Numbered from the stretch's first letter, positions 48,376 through 58,979 are shown. The stretch is DNA of 64,000 nucleotides from Candidatus Colwellia aromaticivorans (GCF_003333305.1 NZ_QOLD01000073.1:62001-126000), one strand, 5' to 3'. Program-made: numbers and translations. Notes: a model not told the origin generated them from the letters alone.

Positions 48376-48408
48376 CAGTCGAAGGAGAAGCAGGATATCC
48401 TTCGACTG
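48376..48408. repeat. 11-bp perfect hairpin after ovoA
   Basis: CAGTCGAAGGA and TCCTTCGACTG pair perfectly around an 11-base loop. The right arm continues into CAGGGGAACGG, resembling the unit at 15395-15814 (CTTCGAC...CAGGACAAACGG). It lies 50 bp after the ovoA stop and may end or protect that transcript. Confidence 0.5.
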
Positions 48409-48460
48409 ATTTACGTTCAGGGGAACGGAATTATAGTAGGGAGTTTGAGTATAGAGATCG

Positions 48461-50617
48461 TTACTTTAATTGCCACACGCTTAAATGAGGAAAGCTTAGC
48501 GTGAAATTTCGCCTATTTATTTTGACAGGGCGCGTTAACTGTTGCTGTTCTATTAAGTTAAAATGCGACGCTAGCTCTAGTGATAAACCCTCAAAACCAG
48601 TAACATTTTCACCATTAATTTTTAGCCCCCCTAACCAGTTCTCTTTACTTGTTTGTTGCTCATCAAAATCATAACTTGAAACAACGATAAGCAAACCCTT
48701 AGCATTTAATCGCGAATGTACTTGTTGCAAAAAAGCGCGAGGATCATAGCTTTGTTCAAGTACGTGCTGAGCAAGGATTACGTCATACCCCTTAAAAACG
48801 CCCTTGAGGTTACTCACATCACCTTGGCTAAAAAATATATTATCGCTACAAGGTAAATCAACATCCATTAAATTGAATTCATGAAAATCAACAATATCTC
48901 CTTCATTTGCTAAGGTATAACGAACAGACTTCCCTTGTTGTAAGTTCACTCCATAACGAATATAACGAGCAGAAAAATCAAGCGCGTCTATTTGATTAAA
49001 GTATTGCGCTAACATAAAGCTTGTTCGACCAACACTACAGCCTAAATCAAGGCAGGTATTAGTCGCTACCCGATATTTTTCAACACACTTTATTATTTCA
49101 TCGGTAATTTGTTGGCTATAATTTTTTACTGCTAGTGGCATAGCAGATTTGGCTTGTCCGTATTGAGCATGTAATTGCTGACAAATTGCAGCATCGTTTT
49201 CATAATGATTAGTTGCAAGGTTAGGTAATTTCTTAGTTTGACTTTGCACATAACGAAAGCCCGCATGTTGAAAGAAGTGACGTCGAAAGGCATAACGCGA
49301 GTATTTCATTGCTTCATTACCAGAAGAAATCCATGACCCCCCTTTAATTAAGTTATGCTTACCGTCAAAGGTCGGGGTAGAAAAATCATCATAGAGCGGA
49401 TGCACGTCAAAGCCATGAAAACTATCAATGGTTGATTCGGTCCATTGCCAAACATTACCGATAATATCAAAAAGTCCATTGTGTTCAAATTGATCAACGG
49501 GGCAAGAAGACGCATAACCTTCGTTATTAAGATTACCAGGCGTTGTTTGCCAGGTAGTTAAGTCACCTGCTACGTTGTCACGTAAGCAAAGCCATTCAGC
49601 TTCAGTAGGTAGGCGGATAAGTTGCCTTTCATTACCGGTACTCTCGCCGTTTTTCCATTGACAAAAAGCTTTAGCTTCAAGGTAATTAACTTCAACAGGC
49701 CAGTTTAACGGTAAAGGGATTTCATTTAATAAGTTACGTTGCCAATAAACTTCCTCATTATTGTCATTCTCTTTTTTAAACCAAAAGTGAGGCATAGTCG
49801 CTTTCGTAAAAGCGAGCCACTGCTGCCCTTCTTCAGTCCAAAACTCACATTGCTGATATCCTTTAGCCTCTATAAAGGCTAAATATTCTTGGTTAGAAAC
49901 GACATACTTTGATGTGCGAAAATCATTTACGCTTAACTGGTCATCACCATATTCATTATCCCAACCAAACGTATCGTCAATCGCAGGTTTACCAAATTCG
50001 ATTAGCCGTCCTTTTATTGGCACCAACTCATTAGTAGGCGCGTTACCTACATGACGGCAAGTAGACCAAGGCTCAACCGCACTAAGATAGTGCAAAGGCA
50101 ACATGCGCATGATCACTGACGAGGTTTCAAGATGAATTCGTTCATGTTCACAACCCATCAGAATAATCCACGCCAATGATTCTTGAGTAATGGGTAATGA
50201 AAGTGGCATGTTATCAATTAAGTTTTCAATTAACTCAGACACTTGCTGCCTATAGATTCTAACCTCATTAACACTGGGCCAATCATAATGCTCACTATTT
50301 AGATCATCCCAGCTCATTTCATCAACACCAACCGCACAAATAGCTTCTAATTTGCTATTGACTCGCTCAGAAATAAATTTACCTAATATAAGTTTATTGA
50401 TATAAAAAGTAGCGGTGTGGCCAAAATAAAAAATCAACGGATGACGTAAACGCTCAGGTCTTAAATAATAAGCACTGTCATCATTAATAAGTGAAAAAAG
50501 AGACTCGTATTTAGCCCATGTTAGCTTGAAGTAGTCTTTTAATTCATCTCTTTTAGCGCTTACACTTGCGCTATTTAGCTGCGGAGGTTTGGCTCGCTGA
50601 TTTTTAGTGATATTCAT
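48461..50617 (-). CDS. ovoA: 5-Histidylcysteine sulfoxide synthase / methyltransferase OvoA
   Basis: OvoA joins cysteine to C5 of histidine with oxygen at a mononuclear iron, then methylates the ring after C-S cleavage, giving ovothiol A. The 718-residue protein has an N-terminal DinB-like domain with the iron motif HX3HXE (His158, His162, Glu164), a formylglycine-enzyme-like sulfatase-modifying domain (about 205-475: RLPTEAEWLCLRD, NVWQWTES, LIKGGSWIS, GFRYV), and a C-terminal methyltransferase (CLDLGCSVGRTSFMLA near 545). All three domains look intact. The PLP lyase for the middle step is not next to it. Confidence 0.92.
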   Translation of the reverse strand: MNITKNQRAKPPQLNSASVSAKRDELKDYFKLTWAKYESLFSLINDDSAYYLRPERLRHPLIFYFGHTATFYINKLILGKFISERVNSKLEAICAVGVDEMSWDDLNSEHYDWPSVNEVRIYRQQVSELIENLIDNMPLSLPITQESLAWIILMGCEHERIHLETSSVIMRMLPLHYLSAVEPWSTCRHVGNAPTNELVPIKGRLIEFGKPAIDDTFGWDNEYGDDQLSVNDFRTSKYVVSNQEYLAFIEAKGYQQCEFWTEEGQQWLAFTKATMPHFWFKKENDNNEEVYWQRNLLNEIPLPLNWPVEVNYLEAKAFCQWKNGESTGNERQLIRLPTEAEWLCLRDNVAGDLTTWQTTPGNLNNEGYASSCPVDQFEHNGLFDIIGNVWQWTESTIDSFHGFDVHPLYDDFSTPTFDGKHNLIKGGSWISSGNEAMKYSRYAFRRHFFQHAGFRYVQSQTKKLPNLATNHYENDAAICQQLHAQYGQAKSAMPLAVKNYSQQITDEIIKCVEKYRVATNTCLDLGCSVGRTSFMLAQYFNQIDALDFSARYIRYGVNLQQGKSVRYTLANEGDIVDFHEFNLMDVDLPCSDNIFFSQGDVSNLKGVFKGYDVILAQHVLEQSYDPRAFLQQVHSRLNAKGLLIVVSSYDFDEQQTSKENWLGGLKINGENVTGFEGLSLELASHFNLIEQQQLTRPVKINRRNFTLSFPHLSVWQLK

Positions 50618-50654
50618 AAATTCATTACTTATTTTATTTAGTTAATGAGAGCCA

Positions 50655-51821
50655 CTAGTTAAAAATACTTTTCTGATATTGTGCGAGGATTGCTTGCTGT
50701 ATTTTATCGCCTAACTTCACAGGACAGTCAAATACATTTTTTACTTTCACACTAGCCGTTTTTTCTTCTATAAAATTAATACTATCACTAAACCAAGTAC
50801 TGGCTTTGAATAAATCCAAAGCACCTAAAGTAGCAGTATTTTTTTTATCAGTAAAAAGAGACGATGGTAAAGCTATAGGGGTGAAGCTATCGGTTAATAA
50901 ACACGTTTTTTTCTCATAAGCTTGCACCGTATCTAACACATTTATTAAGCCATAAAGTACATTAATATAAGGGTTGTAATGAATGCTCGCAGCGCCTAAC
51001 CTGTGTTCTATTCGAGCTGTTTTTTGCCAGTTTTGTTGTACCGATAACACATTATTATGACTATCGTATAATAAAGGCTCTTCACCCATATTTTGATTAT
51101 GCTTGCCAAGCTTTTTATACAAGGCAATACTTCCTTGGTGACCACCCGATATATCTACAGGCGAACAGAGCTCTTGCGCTAAACCGTACTGTGTTTTCAA
51201 CGCCAAACGTTCAAAAGCAGCTTCTTCAGGTAAATACAATAAACAACACTCTAAACTAGTGCGCAAAAAACAATTTTGTAAATATTCTCCGAAGCCTTCT
51301 TCAACAATAAGGTTATTGCCGCGACTATCAAGTACGCTAACATTTAATTGCACCGCATTAGGAATATGAACAGCACGCGTATCATTGGTAAAAATTTGAC
51401 TAGAACCCGAAATAAGCTTCCCTTGATCGCCAGACCAAACGACCGGTTGAATCAAGGTCTCTATTACTGCATTTTTGCCATAAAGTTGTTGAAAAAGTTG
51501 CGGTAACCTGGTGATTACTCGGTGTAAATTATGGGCTTCTTTTAATGGCGTTTGACCGTTAAAAAGTGACACGTATTCCCATTGATTTCGCCAATATTCA
51601 CCGACAATTTCACCCTCAATATCTAACTCGCGTAAACACTGGTTAATCTGGCTAAAGTCTAATTTTTGATCCACGTTGTTATCAAAACGATAACATCCCT
51701 CTAACTCAAAATGAATTTGCGCTTTATATCCAAGTCGCTCTAAATAATTCTGCACAAGGTTGATTGCATCTATTGTTAAATGCTGTAGCTCTAATGATTG
51801 TTGAATCAAATGGTTAGTCAT
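50655..51821 (-). CDS. Glutamine-synthetase-like carboxylate-amine ligase, neighbour of ovoA
   Basis: The start MTNHLIQQSL at 51821 gives 388 residues; a longer frame would overlap the upstream gene. I do not know this family by name, but the order of blocks follows glutamine synthetase: AQIHFELEGCYRF (catalytic Glu-x-Glu strand, near 34), NQWEYVSLFNGQTPLKEAHN (second Glu strand), AVQLNVSVLDSRGNNLIVEE (like the H-hQSL-d-G-N block) and RIEHRLGAASIHYNPYINVL (like the R-E-R...NPY block). This suggests ATP-dependent ligation of an amine to a carboxylate. It is 37 bp upstream of ovoA on the same strand, so a role in thiol or amino-acid conjugate synthesis is an inference. Confidence 0.5.
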   Translation of the reverse strand: MTNHLIQQSLELQHLTIDAINLVQNYLERLGYKAQIHFELEGCYRFDNNVDQKLDFSQINQCLRELDIEGEIVGEYWRNQWEYVSLFNGQTPLKEAHNLHRVITRLPQLFQQLYGKNAVIETLIQPVVWSGDQGKLISGSSQIFTNDTRAVHIPNAVQLNVSVLDSRGNNLIVEEGFGEYLQNCFLRTSLECCLLYLPEEAAFERLALKTQYGLAQELCSPVDISGGHQGSIALYKKLGKHNQNMGEEPLLYDSHNNVLSVQQNWQKTARIEHRLGAASIHYNPYINVLYGLINVLDTVQAYEKKTCLLTDSFTPIALPSSLFTDKKNTATLGALDLFKASTWFSDSINFIEEKTASVKVKNVFDCPVKLGDKIQQAILAQYQKSIFN

Positions 51822-51882
51822 GGTGTAGTAAGAGTTACTTTCAAAGTTAATGTTGTTTTGTACACGAATGTTATATTGTGTC

Positions 51883-53760
51883 TCAATATTGCAAAGCTCG
51901 ATTTTTACCACTCGTTTTTGCATTATGTAGCGCTTTATCGGCTTGCAAATATAAGTCTGAACTGTTTATAGTGTCAACCGATGTTGTCGATATTCCAATA
52001 CTAACAGTAAGCTTTACTAGCTGTTTATGACTTCCTTTACCAACATAAAACTCATAACCATGTACTTTTTTTACTAAACGTTGAGCTATATTTAAACATT
52101 GAATACTATCTATTCTTGGCAATACACATAAAAACTGTTCACCACCAACACGACCAATAACATCTTCACTTCTGATGGTATCTTTACCTATTGACGCTAC
52201 CTTACTAATCACTTGATCACCAAAAGCGTGTTTATAAAGATCATTAATCGGCTTAAAATCATCAATATCTATTAGCATTATAGAAACTTGGTTTTTTTCT
52301 AAATTGGTCTCGTTAACAAGCGTATTAAGAAACTCAAGTATATAACGACGATTATATAAATTTGTTAGGGGATCACGAATAGATAGCGTCAATAGTATTT
52401 GATTATTTCGCCATTGAAAATACATAAAAATCAAGCTGAATAAGATAAGTATCACAATACAACTTATAATGTAATTCTGAATGGTATTATCTTGTTTTTG
52501 CTGTGCTAATTGTAATTCATGTACTTTAGCTCTTTGTTGTAACAAAGAGTTTTCTACGTTTTGTCGTTCAGCTTCTAATACACCTCTAACACGTAATAAC
52601 CGATCAGAAGTATTCTTCTTTAATAGTGCAACTTTACGTTGATTAAACTGCTTTAATAATTGATAAGCTTGTTCATTATTACCTTTAGCTTGCTGTAACT
52701 GTGCCCGTATTTCAATAACTTCTATTTGCCATCGAGTACCTATTAACTCAGGCATATTTGCAAAAATAGTCGCAGCATTATCCAAAGCAATGGTAGCAAG
52801 GTGTAACTTGTTTTTGTCTATAAAACACAAAGCCTGACGTTTATAAAGTTCGGCTTTATAGTCAATTAACCCCTTTATACTTAAAGTTTGCTCTATATAA
52901 TCCAACGCTTGAGTGCAATCACCTTTTCCGGCCAAGCTCATTGATATCCCATATAGGCCATAAAAATTACCCTCGATATTATTAAGACTATATTCAATTA
53001 CTTTTTGATAACGATGATAATAATTCAATGCTAAATCATATTTCTGCCAATAACGATAAGTCACCGCTAACCCATATAGCGCTTCAGCCACATGAACCGG
53101 ATAAGCAAGCTGCTGATAGCTTGTTAGTGCTTTTTGATAATACTCAATTGATTGGCCATATTCATTTAAATACCCGTAAATATCACCATAAACTTCATTG
53201 ATTCTAGCAACCAAAAAATCATTATCTAATGCGTAAGCTTCAACGTATGCTTGCTGCAAACCAGTTAGTGAGTATTCATAGTGCTCCGTTAAGCTACGTG
53301 TAAAAGCGAGTTCTAACTTTGCATGAACTGCCAAATCAGTATATTTATGGGTAATTGCAGCTTGTTGCGTTTGCTTTAGTAAGCTTCGAGCTTTTTGGTA
53401 TTTTCCTTGTCGTTGCAGAATAATACCGTAAAAAATATTAAAGTGAATGGCGATACGATCGGGGGTTTTTTCATTTACAAGTGCTTGAGCAGTGGTAACT
53501 GTTTGTTGAAATTCGTCAAAAAGGTCTAATAAATTTTCAGCTTGAGCTTTGCGTAGCAACCACCATAATTTATAATCTGGTGTCGCATCAGCTAATTTAT
53601 CAGCTTGAGACTGAATTTTTTGATAAGTCTGCCATGGCTGTTGATTTAGCTCATGATCCATATTTTGTAATACTAAACTATCATTTAATGGCATTGCACC
53701 AACAGTAAAGTTACTACAAATAAAAAGTACCGCGACTATGGATTTATAAACAAACGGCAA
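51883..53760 (-). CDS. Periplasmic TPR sensor with GGDEF domain, atypical GGEQF motif
   Basis: The 625-residue protein has a signal peptide (cleaved near VGAMPLN), about eight tetratricopeptide repeats in the periplasm (about 40-385), a coiled coil (390-430), one membrane segment (about 432-452) and a cytoplasmic GGDEF domain (about 460-625). The active-site motif is GRVGGEQFLCVLP, with Gln where the second acidic residue normally is, while RSED upstream keeps the inhibition site. DDFKPINDLYKHAFGDQ is normal. Activity is therefore uncertain; it may be a receptor. It lies 61 bp upstream of the glutamine-synthetase-like gene. Confidence 0.82.
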   Translation of the reverse strand: MPFVYKSIVAVLFICSNFTVGAMPLNDSLVLQNMDHELNQQPWQTYQKIQSQADKLADATPDYKLWWLLRKAQAENLLDLFDEFQQTVTTAQALVNEKTPDRIAIHFNIFYGIILQRQGKYQKARSLLKQTQQAAITHKYTDLAVHAKLELAFTRSLTEHYEYSLTGLQQAYVEAYALDNDFLVARINEVYGDIYGYLNEYGQSIEYYQKALTSYQQLAYPVHVAEALYGLAVTYRYWQKYDLALNYYHRYQKVIEYSLNNIEGNFYGLYGISMSLAGKGDCTQALDYIEQTLSIKGLIDYKAELYKRQALCFIDKNKLHLATIALDNAATIFANMPELIGTRWQIEVIEIRAQLQQAKGNNEQAYQLLKQFNQRKVALLKKNTSDRLLRVRGVLEAERQNVENSLLQQRAKVHELQLAQQKQDNTIQNYIISCIVILILFSLIFMYFQWRNNQILLTLSIRDPLTNLYNRRYILEFLNTLVNETNLEKNQVSIMLIDIDDFKPINDLYKHAFGDQVISKVASIGKDTIRSEDVIGRVGGEQFLCVLPRIDSIQCLNIAQRLVKKVHGYEFYVGKGSHKQLVKLTVSIGISTTSVDTINSSDLYLQADKALHNAKTSGKNRALQY

Positions 53761-53905
53761 AGCATGATATCCCTATAAAAACCTAAAAACAATTTAACCC
53801 GTATGTGAGAATATACTTAACTACACTAACATATATACCCAAAATTATTCAAAGTACATATTTCTGAGAGCAACTCTCTTAGTTAAATAGTAAATTTAGC
53901 ACCTC

Positions 53906-54130
53906 TCATTTAAACAGTTTATTAAACTCTGTAACCGAAAAACCTTTTAATAATTGATCACCTACCTTCAGTACTGGTACACCACGTAGCCCTGTGGCTG
54001 CAAACTCCTTTTGTCCTTTCGCCGTTTTTATATTACACAACCGATAAGGTATTTTCTGCTTTTCTAAATAGTTTTTAGCACTTTGGCAATGAGGGCACTT
54101 ATCCATACTGTAGAGCACTACTCGTTTCAT
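53906..54130 (-). CDS. Glutaredoxin-like protein
   Basis: The 74-residue protein is a complete small glutaredoxin: active site CPHC (Cys12, Cys15), the TGLRGVPVLKVGDQLLKGF block with the cis-proline (near 52) and a short C-terminal helix. It would reduce disulfides or glutathione adducts. It stands between a terminator and the TPR-GGDEF gene. Confidence 0.88.
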   Translation of the reverse strand: MKRVVLYSMDKCPHCQSAKNYLEKQKIPYRLCNIKTAKGQKEFAATGLRGVPVLKVGDQLLKGFSVTEFNKLFK

Positions 54131-54192
54131 AAGCTTTCCTTAAATGTTACTGCAATAATAACGATTGAAGTATTAGATTATACCAAGCTATA

Positions 54193-54225
54193 AGCAAAAA
54201 AAACCGCGAAACTAATTTCGCGGTT
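54193..54225 (-). terminator. Rho-independent terminator of norCB
   Basis: A perfect 10-bp stem AACCGCGAAA/TTTCGCGGTT with loop of four is followed on the minus strand by eight T-equivalent bases ending in GC. It is 43 bp after the norB stop. Confidence 0.9.
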
Positions 54226-54267
54226 TTATTATTTTCGCAACAATTAACTTGTTACTGGTAACTTATA

Positions 54268-56101
<1,834 letters not shown>

Positions 56102-56114
56102 GGTGTATCCCTTA

Positions 56115-56133
56115 ATGAATGATTAAAATTCAT
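56115..56133 (-). promoter_or_regulatory. Candidate NO-responsive operator upstream of norC
   Basis: ATGAATGATTAAAATTCAT is a 19-bp dyad centred 23 bp upstream of the norC start. Size and the ATG(A)ATT half-sites resemble NsrR operators (AAGATGCATTTN-type), with mismatches. An FNR/Dnr-type TTGAT-ATCAA box was not seen. The repressor gene is not in the window. Confidence 0.3.
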
Positions 56134-56344
56134 GCGTTAGTTATGTGTATTAACTTATAATAAGTTATTTACATTTTCGTACAAAAAATTACTTGGTTGA
56201 GTAAAGCTCGTGAATAATAGCGAGAAGTACACACAGATAGCTTGATAGAAATCAAAGTTTACGGATAGTTGTAAAAATATGTGTCGAAAAGTTAACTATT
56301 ATTGCGCCATATCAAAAAACAATGAGGTTGTTTAGGTAAAAAAT

Positions 56345-56391
56345 CTAATAATAATAAAACCTTGCCTTTTTTAAGGGTATATTATTATTAG
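56345..56391. terminator. Strong hairpin with plus-strand T-rich tail
   Basis: Arms CTAATAATAATA and TATTATTATTAG enclose a second pairing CCTT/AAGG; GTTTTCTTT follows on the plus strand. It looks like a terminator but no plus-strand gene precedes it, so its role is unclear. Confidence 0.45.
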
Positions 56392-56456
56392 GTTTTCTTT
56401 CGTCTATTTAACTTTAGTTTATGCCCTAGCTATGTACTTTTTTATTGAAACTGAAA

Positions 56457-56722
56457 TATATACCCGTAATCATTCAAAATGCTCGATTCAGAGTGCTTGA
56501 GCAAATCTAGTTTGAGGCGCGTCAATTAAATCATGGTCATTCCCTATTTCTTTGACGCAACAATGAAATAGGTTTGCTCATGCGCTTCTACGATGGGGCT
56601 AAAAACGATTTATACGTCGTTATTGATTTAGTGAATGGAACAACCATTCTCTGCAATCAAAGCCTTGTCTAAATCGTTTTTTTCTCCCACTGAAACATGC
56701 ATTTTGAATGGTCACGGGTATA
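56457..56722. repeat. Palindromic interspersed repeat, family 1, copy D
   Basis: Ends ATATACCCGTAATCATTC and GAATGGTCACGGGTATA are inverted. Inside, TTGAGGCGCG and the core CAATCAAAGCCTTG match copies A and B, while the middle (about 56535-56660) is different and holds an inverted pair GAATGACCATGATTTAAT-type versus GTGAATGGAACAACC. It lies between norC and the cupredoxin gene. Confidence 0.65.
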
Positions 56723-56805
56723 AAGATCCACTAAAGGCTATGGAATTAATTTTCAGCATCACGCTTATTTAAACGTGATGATGGAAGTGCATATAAATTT
56801 TCACT

Positions 56806-57120
56806 CTATTTTTTAATAACAGTCACCCGTCCTTTCATGCGCGGATGTGGCCCACATTCATAAGGAAAATCACCTGCTTCATCAAAGCTTCGTTGATAAC
56901 TTTCATCAGGAAAAAAATAATCCGGCTCTTCCTTATCAAACTGTTTAAACCAAACATTATGATATTGACGTTTTTCAATGTTTTTCCAAGTAATGCTATC
57001 ACCCTGTTTAATAGTAATCTCGGCTGGGATATATTTTTTTTTGAAAATTTCAACAACATGCTCTGTTGCAAACACACTACTCGATATAAGTAGTAAACTT
57101 ATTATCATCCAAACTCGCAT
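56806..57120 (-). CDS. Small periplasmic cupredoxin (plastocyanin-like)
   Basis: The 104-residue protein has a signal peptide (cleaved near VFATEH) and one blue-copper domain. The type 1 copper ligands are His54, Cys89, His92 and Met95 (QYHNVWF; YECGPHPRMKG). It could donate electrons to NorCB or another reductase; the nor genes lie 700 bp away on the same strand. A separate promoter is likely because of the long repeat between them. Confidence 0.85.
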   Translation of the reverse strand: MRVWMIISLLLISSSVFATEHVVEIFKKKYIPAEITIKQGDSITWKNIEKRQYHNVWFKQFDKEEPDYFFPDESYQRSFDEAGDFPYECGPHPRMKGRVTVIKK

Positions 57121-57343
57121 AGTTAGCTCCTAATGTATTTCAAATAGCTCTTATTTTGTCAGGCTATAATAAGGTGTTCCAAGTTTATAACACAAGTACT
57201 TGAGTTCATCAATTTAGCACCATGAGGCTGCAAATTGTTGTTATTTAATTTCTTTAATGACTATTTCATCAACGTTATATTTACTTGTTGGGCGATATAT
57301 TGTCACTTACATAGACCATTAAAAATAACTTTTAAGAGCAAGA

Positions 57344-58387
57344 TTAATCTTGAAAATAGTCGGTTAAAGAAAATCCAATACCAATGGTTTGTTGTGAGTG
57401 ATTGTAATCGATTAGGCTTTCGCCATAACCATTGGTATATTGAATATAACCTTTTAACCGATCAAAAATAGGAAAGGTTACACCTAACTCCACGTACCCG
57501 TTGTGCTCTTTAAAATTTTCTCGGCCTTTAAAAAGCAAATTATATCCCTGCCACTTGTAAACCATCGAAAGTTCAAATCGCCCCATATAATCAGTGATGT
57601 CGGGGTTATCATTTCCCGGTTCAGTAGGTGTAGTTACTTTATTTCCTTGAGGAATTCGCCACCAAGGTCTAAAGGAAATAGCGTAGTTCTTTTTAGCAAA
57701 AACGATATTTGCATAGAGTCTATTCCAACTGCGTGATAAAGATAATGAATGACCATTTGATTGGTGTTCAAAACCAAGAAGTAATGCGGTGTTACCTCCT
57801 AACGGTTGCCAGCTCAAAGGAGCATAATAAAAAAATTCTGGTTGATAATTTGTTTCCCTAAAAGGACGAGAAATTTTCTGTGCATAAATTTGCCACCATG
57901 ACTGTAACGTAAAACCAAAAGCGATACCGTCACCTTCAGTAAATATACTTTCTGTAAGCAAAGGAACTCTAAAGCTAAGCTGATATTTAATCTCTATATC
58001 TTCAAGATTATTAGCCCAGTTTTCTACTTCATCGTAGGCTTCTTTATTGACATTGTTACTATAACTGACAGGTAAAATATAATTCATTCTATGAGGTGTC
58101 ATAACATAAGGAGTCATCACATAAGGCTCTATAGCCAAATTATTTGTTTTTAGGTCTTGCTCAAAAAAATCAGTTACTTTATTCGGCTTAGTATTGATTA
58201 GATCGAATAGTGACTCTGAGCATTCTTGCTTCAATTGTCTAACCGTTTTATCTAAATTTTCTGAATTAAGTTTATCTATCAAACACGCTTGCATTTCTTC
58301 TTCTGATGCGAGCACTTTCAAAGATACAAAAATAAAACTCGTCATTAACAGGCTAAGATATAAATAGAATATTACTGATCTTTTCAT
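57344..58387 (-). CDS. pldA: Outer-membrane phospholipase A
   Basis: PldA (OMPLA) is a 12-strand barrel that hydrolyses misplaced phospholipid in the outer leaflet. The 347-residue protein has a signal peptide and an N-terminal extension to about residue 100. The catalytic triad fits E. coli spacing: His208, Ser210 (EHQSNGHS) and Asn222 (SRSWNRLYAN). The barrel ends with a C-terminal aromatic residue region (SLTDYFQD). A five-residue direct duplication YVMTP-YVMTP occurs at 89-98. Confidence 0.92.
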   Translation of the reverse strand: MKRSVIFYLYLSLLMTSFIFVSLKVLASEEEMQACLIDKLNSENLDKTVRQLKQECSESLFDLINTKPNKVTDFFEQDLKTNNLAIEPYVMTPYVMTPHRMNYILPVSYSNNVNKEAYDEVENWANNLEDIEIKYQLSFRVPLLTESIFTEGDGIAFGFTLQSWWQIYAQKISRPFRETNYQPEFFYYAPLSWQPLGGNTALLLGFEHQSNGHSLSLSRSWNRLYANIVFAKKNYAISFRPWWRIPQGNKVTTPTEPGNDNPDITDYMGRFELSMVYKWQGYNLLFKGRENFKEHNGYVELGVTFPIFDRLKGYIQYTNGYGESLIDYNHSQQTIGIGFSLTDYFQD

Positions 58388-58454
58388 AAATTTATCTCAC
58401 CTGAATACAGCTAGTAACATGCGATGTTTCCCCTTCACTGATTTACTTTATGCA

Positions 58455-58803
58455 CTACTGCCCACATAGCCGCTTACATCCGGCTTTTAAAGCCTCGTTT
58501 TTAAATAAATTTGTAGTGCACTTTAATCGTAGCCTCTGTAATGCATCAGCTTCACTGTCTATTAGTAAACACCCATCAGCATTAAATATCAACGCTTGTA
58601 TAATATCAGTTTAATTTTCAGAAACACTGAAGACAATTACTTTCGACCTTATATTTGCGCTAAATTCAGTGATTGTGCCTAATAGTGCTTTTTTATCTGT
58701 AAAGTCTCCCCTTCCCTGTCAGTCTTTCCAGTTATCGCTGTATACCTTACTATTGAGCCTTGTAAAACCTTAATTAACAAATTAAGCTTACAAACTGCTT
58801 TTA
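58455..58803 (-). pseudogene. Decayed NarL/FixJ-type response regulator fragment
   Basis: On the minus strand one frame reads ALLGTITEFSANIRSKVIVF, SVSEN, a stop (TAA at 58611-58609), then TDIIQALIFNADGCLLIDSE, ADALQRLR. This matches the second half of NarL/NarP receiver domains (IVVFSVSN...[23 protein letters not shown]), where the usual Lys of YLLKD is replaced by Ile. Upstream coding-like sequence (YTAITGKTDREGETL) is in another frame. The DNA-binding half is absent. The 5' side ends at a small repeat with TATACCAA/TTGGTAT ends. So it is a remnant, not a gene. Confidence 0.45.
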
Positions 58804-58858
58804 TACCAAACGGAGCAATTCCCGCTAAGTAATTAATAAATGAGTTCTATTGGTATTA
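58804..58858. repeat. Short element with TATACCAA/TTGGTATTA ends
   Basis: A 55-bp segment bounded by TATACCAA and the inverted TTGGTAT, the same ends as families 2 and 3, but with a short interior. It adjoins the response-regulator remnant and is about 120 bp before the AsmA-like gene. Confidence 0.5.
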
Positions 58859-58979
58859 CTATCGATTACTTATCGGTTTAAGTTATTAAATTCCCATAAA
58901 TTACCACTTTGCAGCTGGAACGTTAAGAACAAGCACTAAAACTATCGCTCAAGAAGCGCTCAATTGGAGAAAACATATT

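Larger units (their letters stand above)
56134..56805. other. Long non-coding stretch upstream of norC with a hairpin and repeat
   Basis: This 670-bp gap holds the norC promoter side, a hairpin with 12-bp perfect arms CTAATAATAATA/TATTATTATTAG at 56345-56391, family 1 repeat copy D at 56457-56722, and a hairpin CATCACG/CGTGATG at 56757-56780 after the cupredoxin gene. No coding frame was recognised. Confidence 0.6.

Noticed and set aside
56845-57093. Two further open frames over the cupredoxin gene
   Set aside because: Both are out of frame with the clear blue-copper ligands and lack any recognisable domain.
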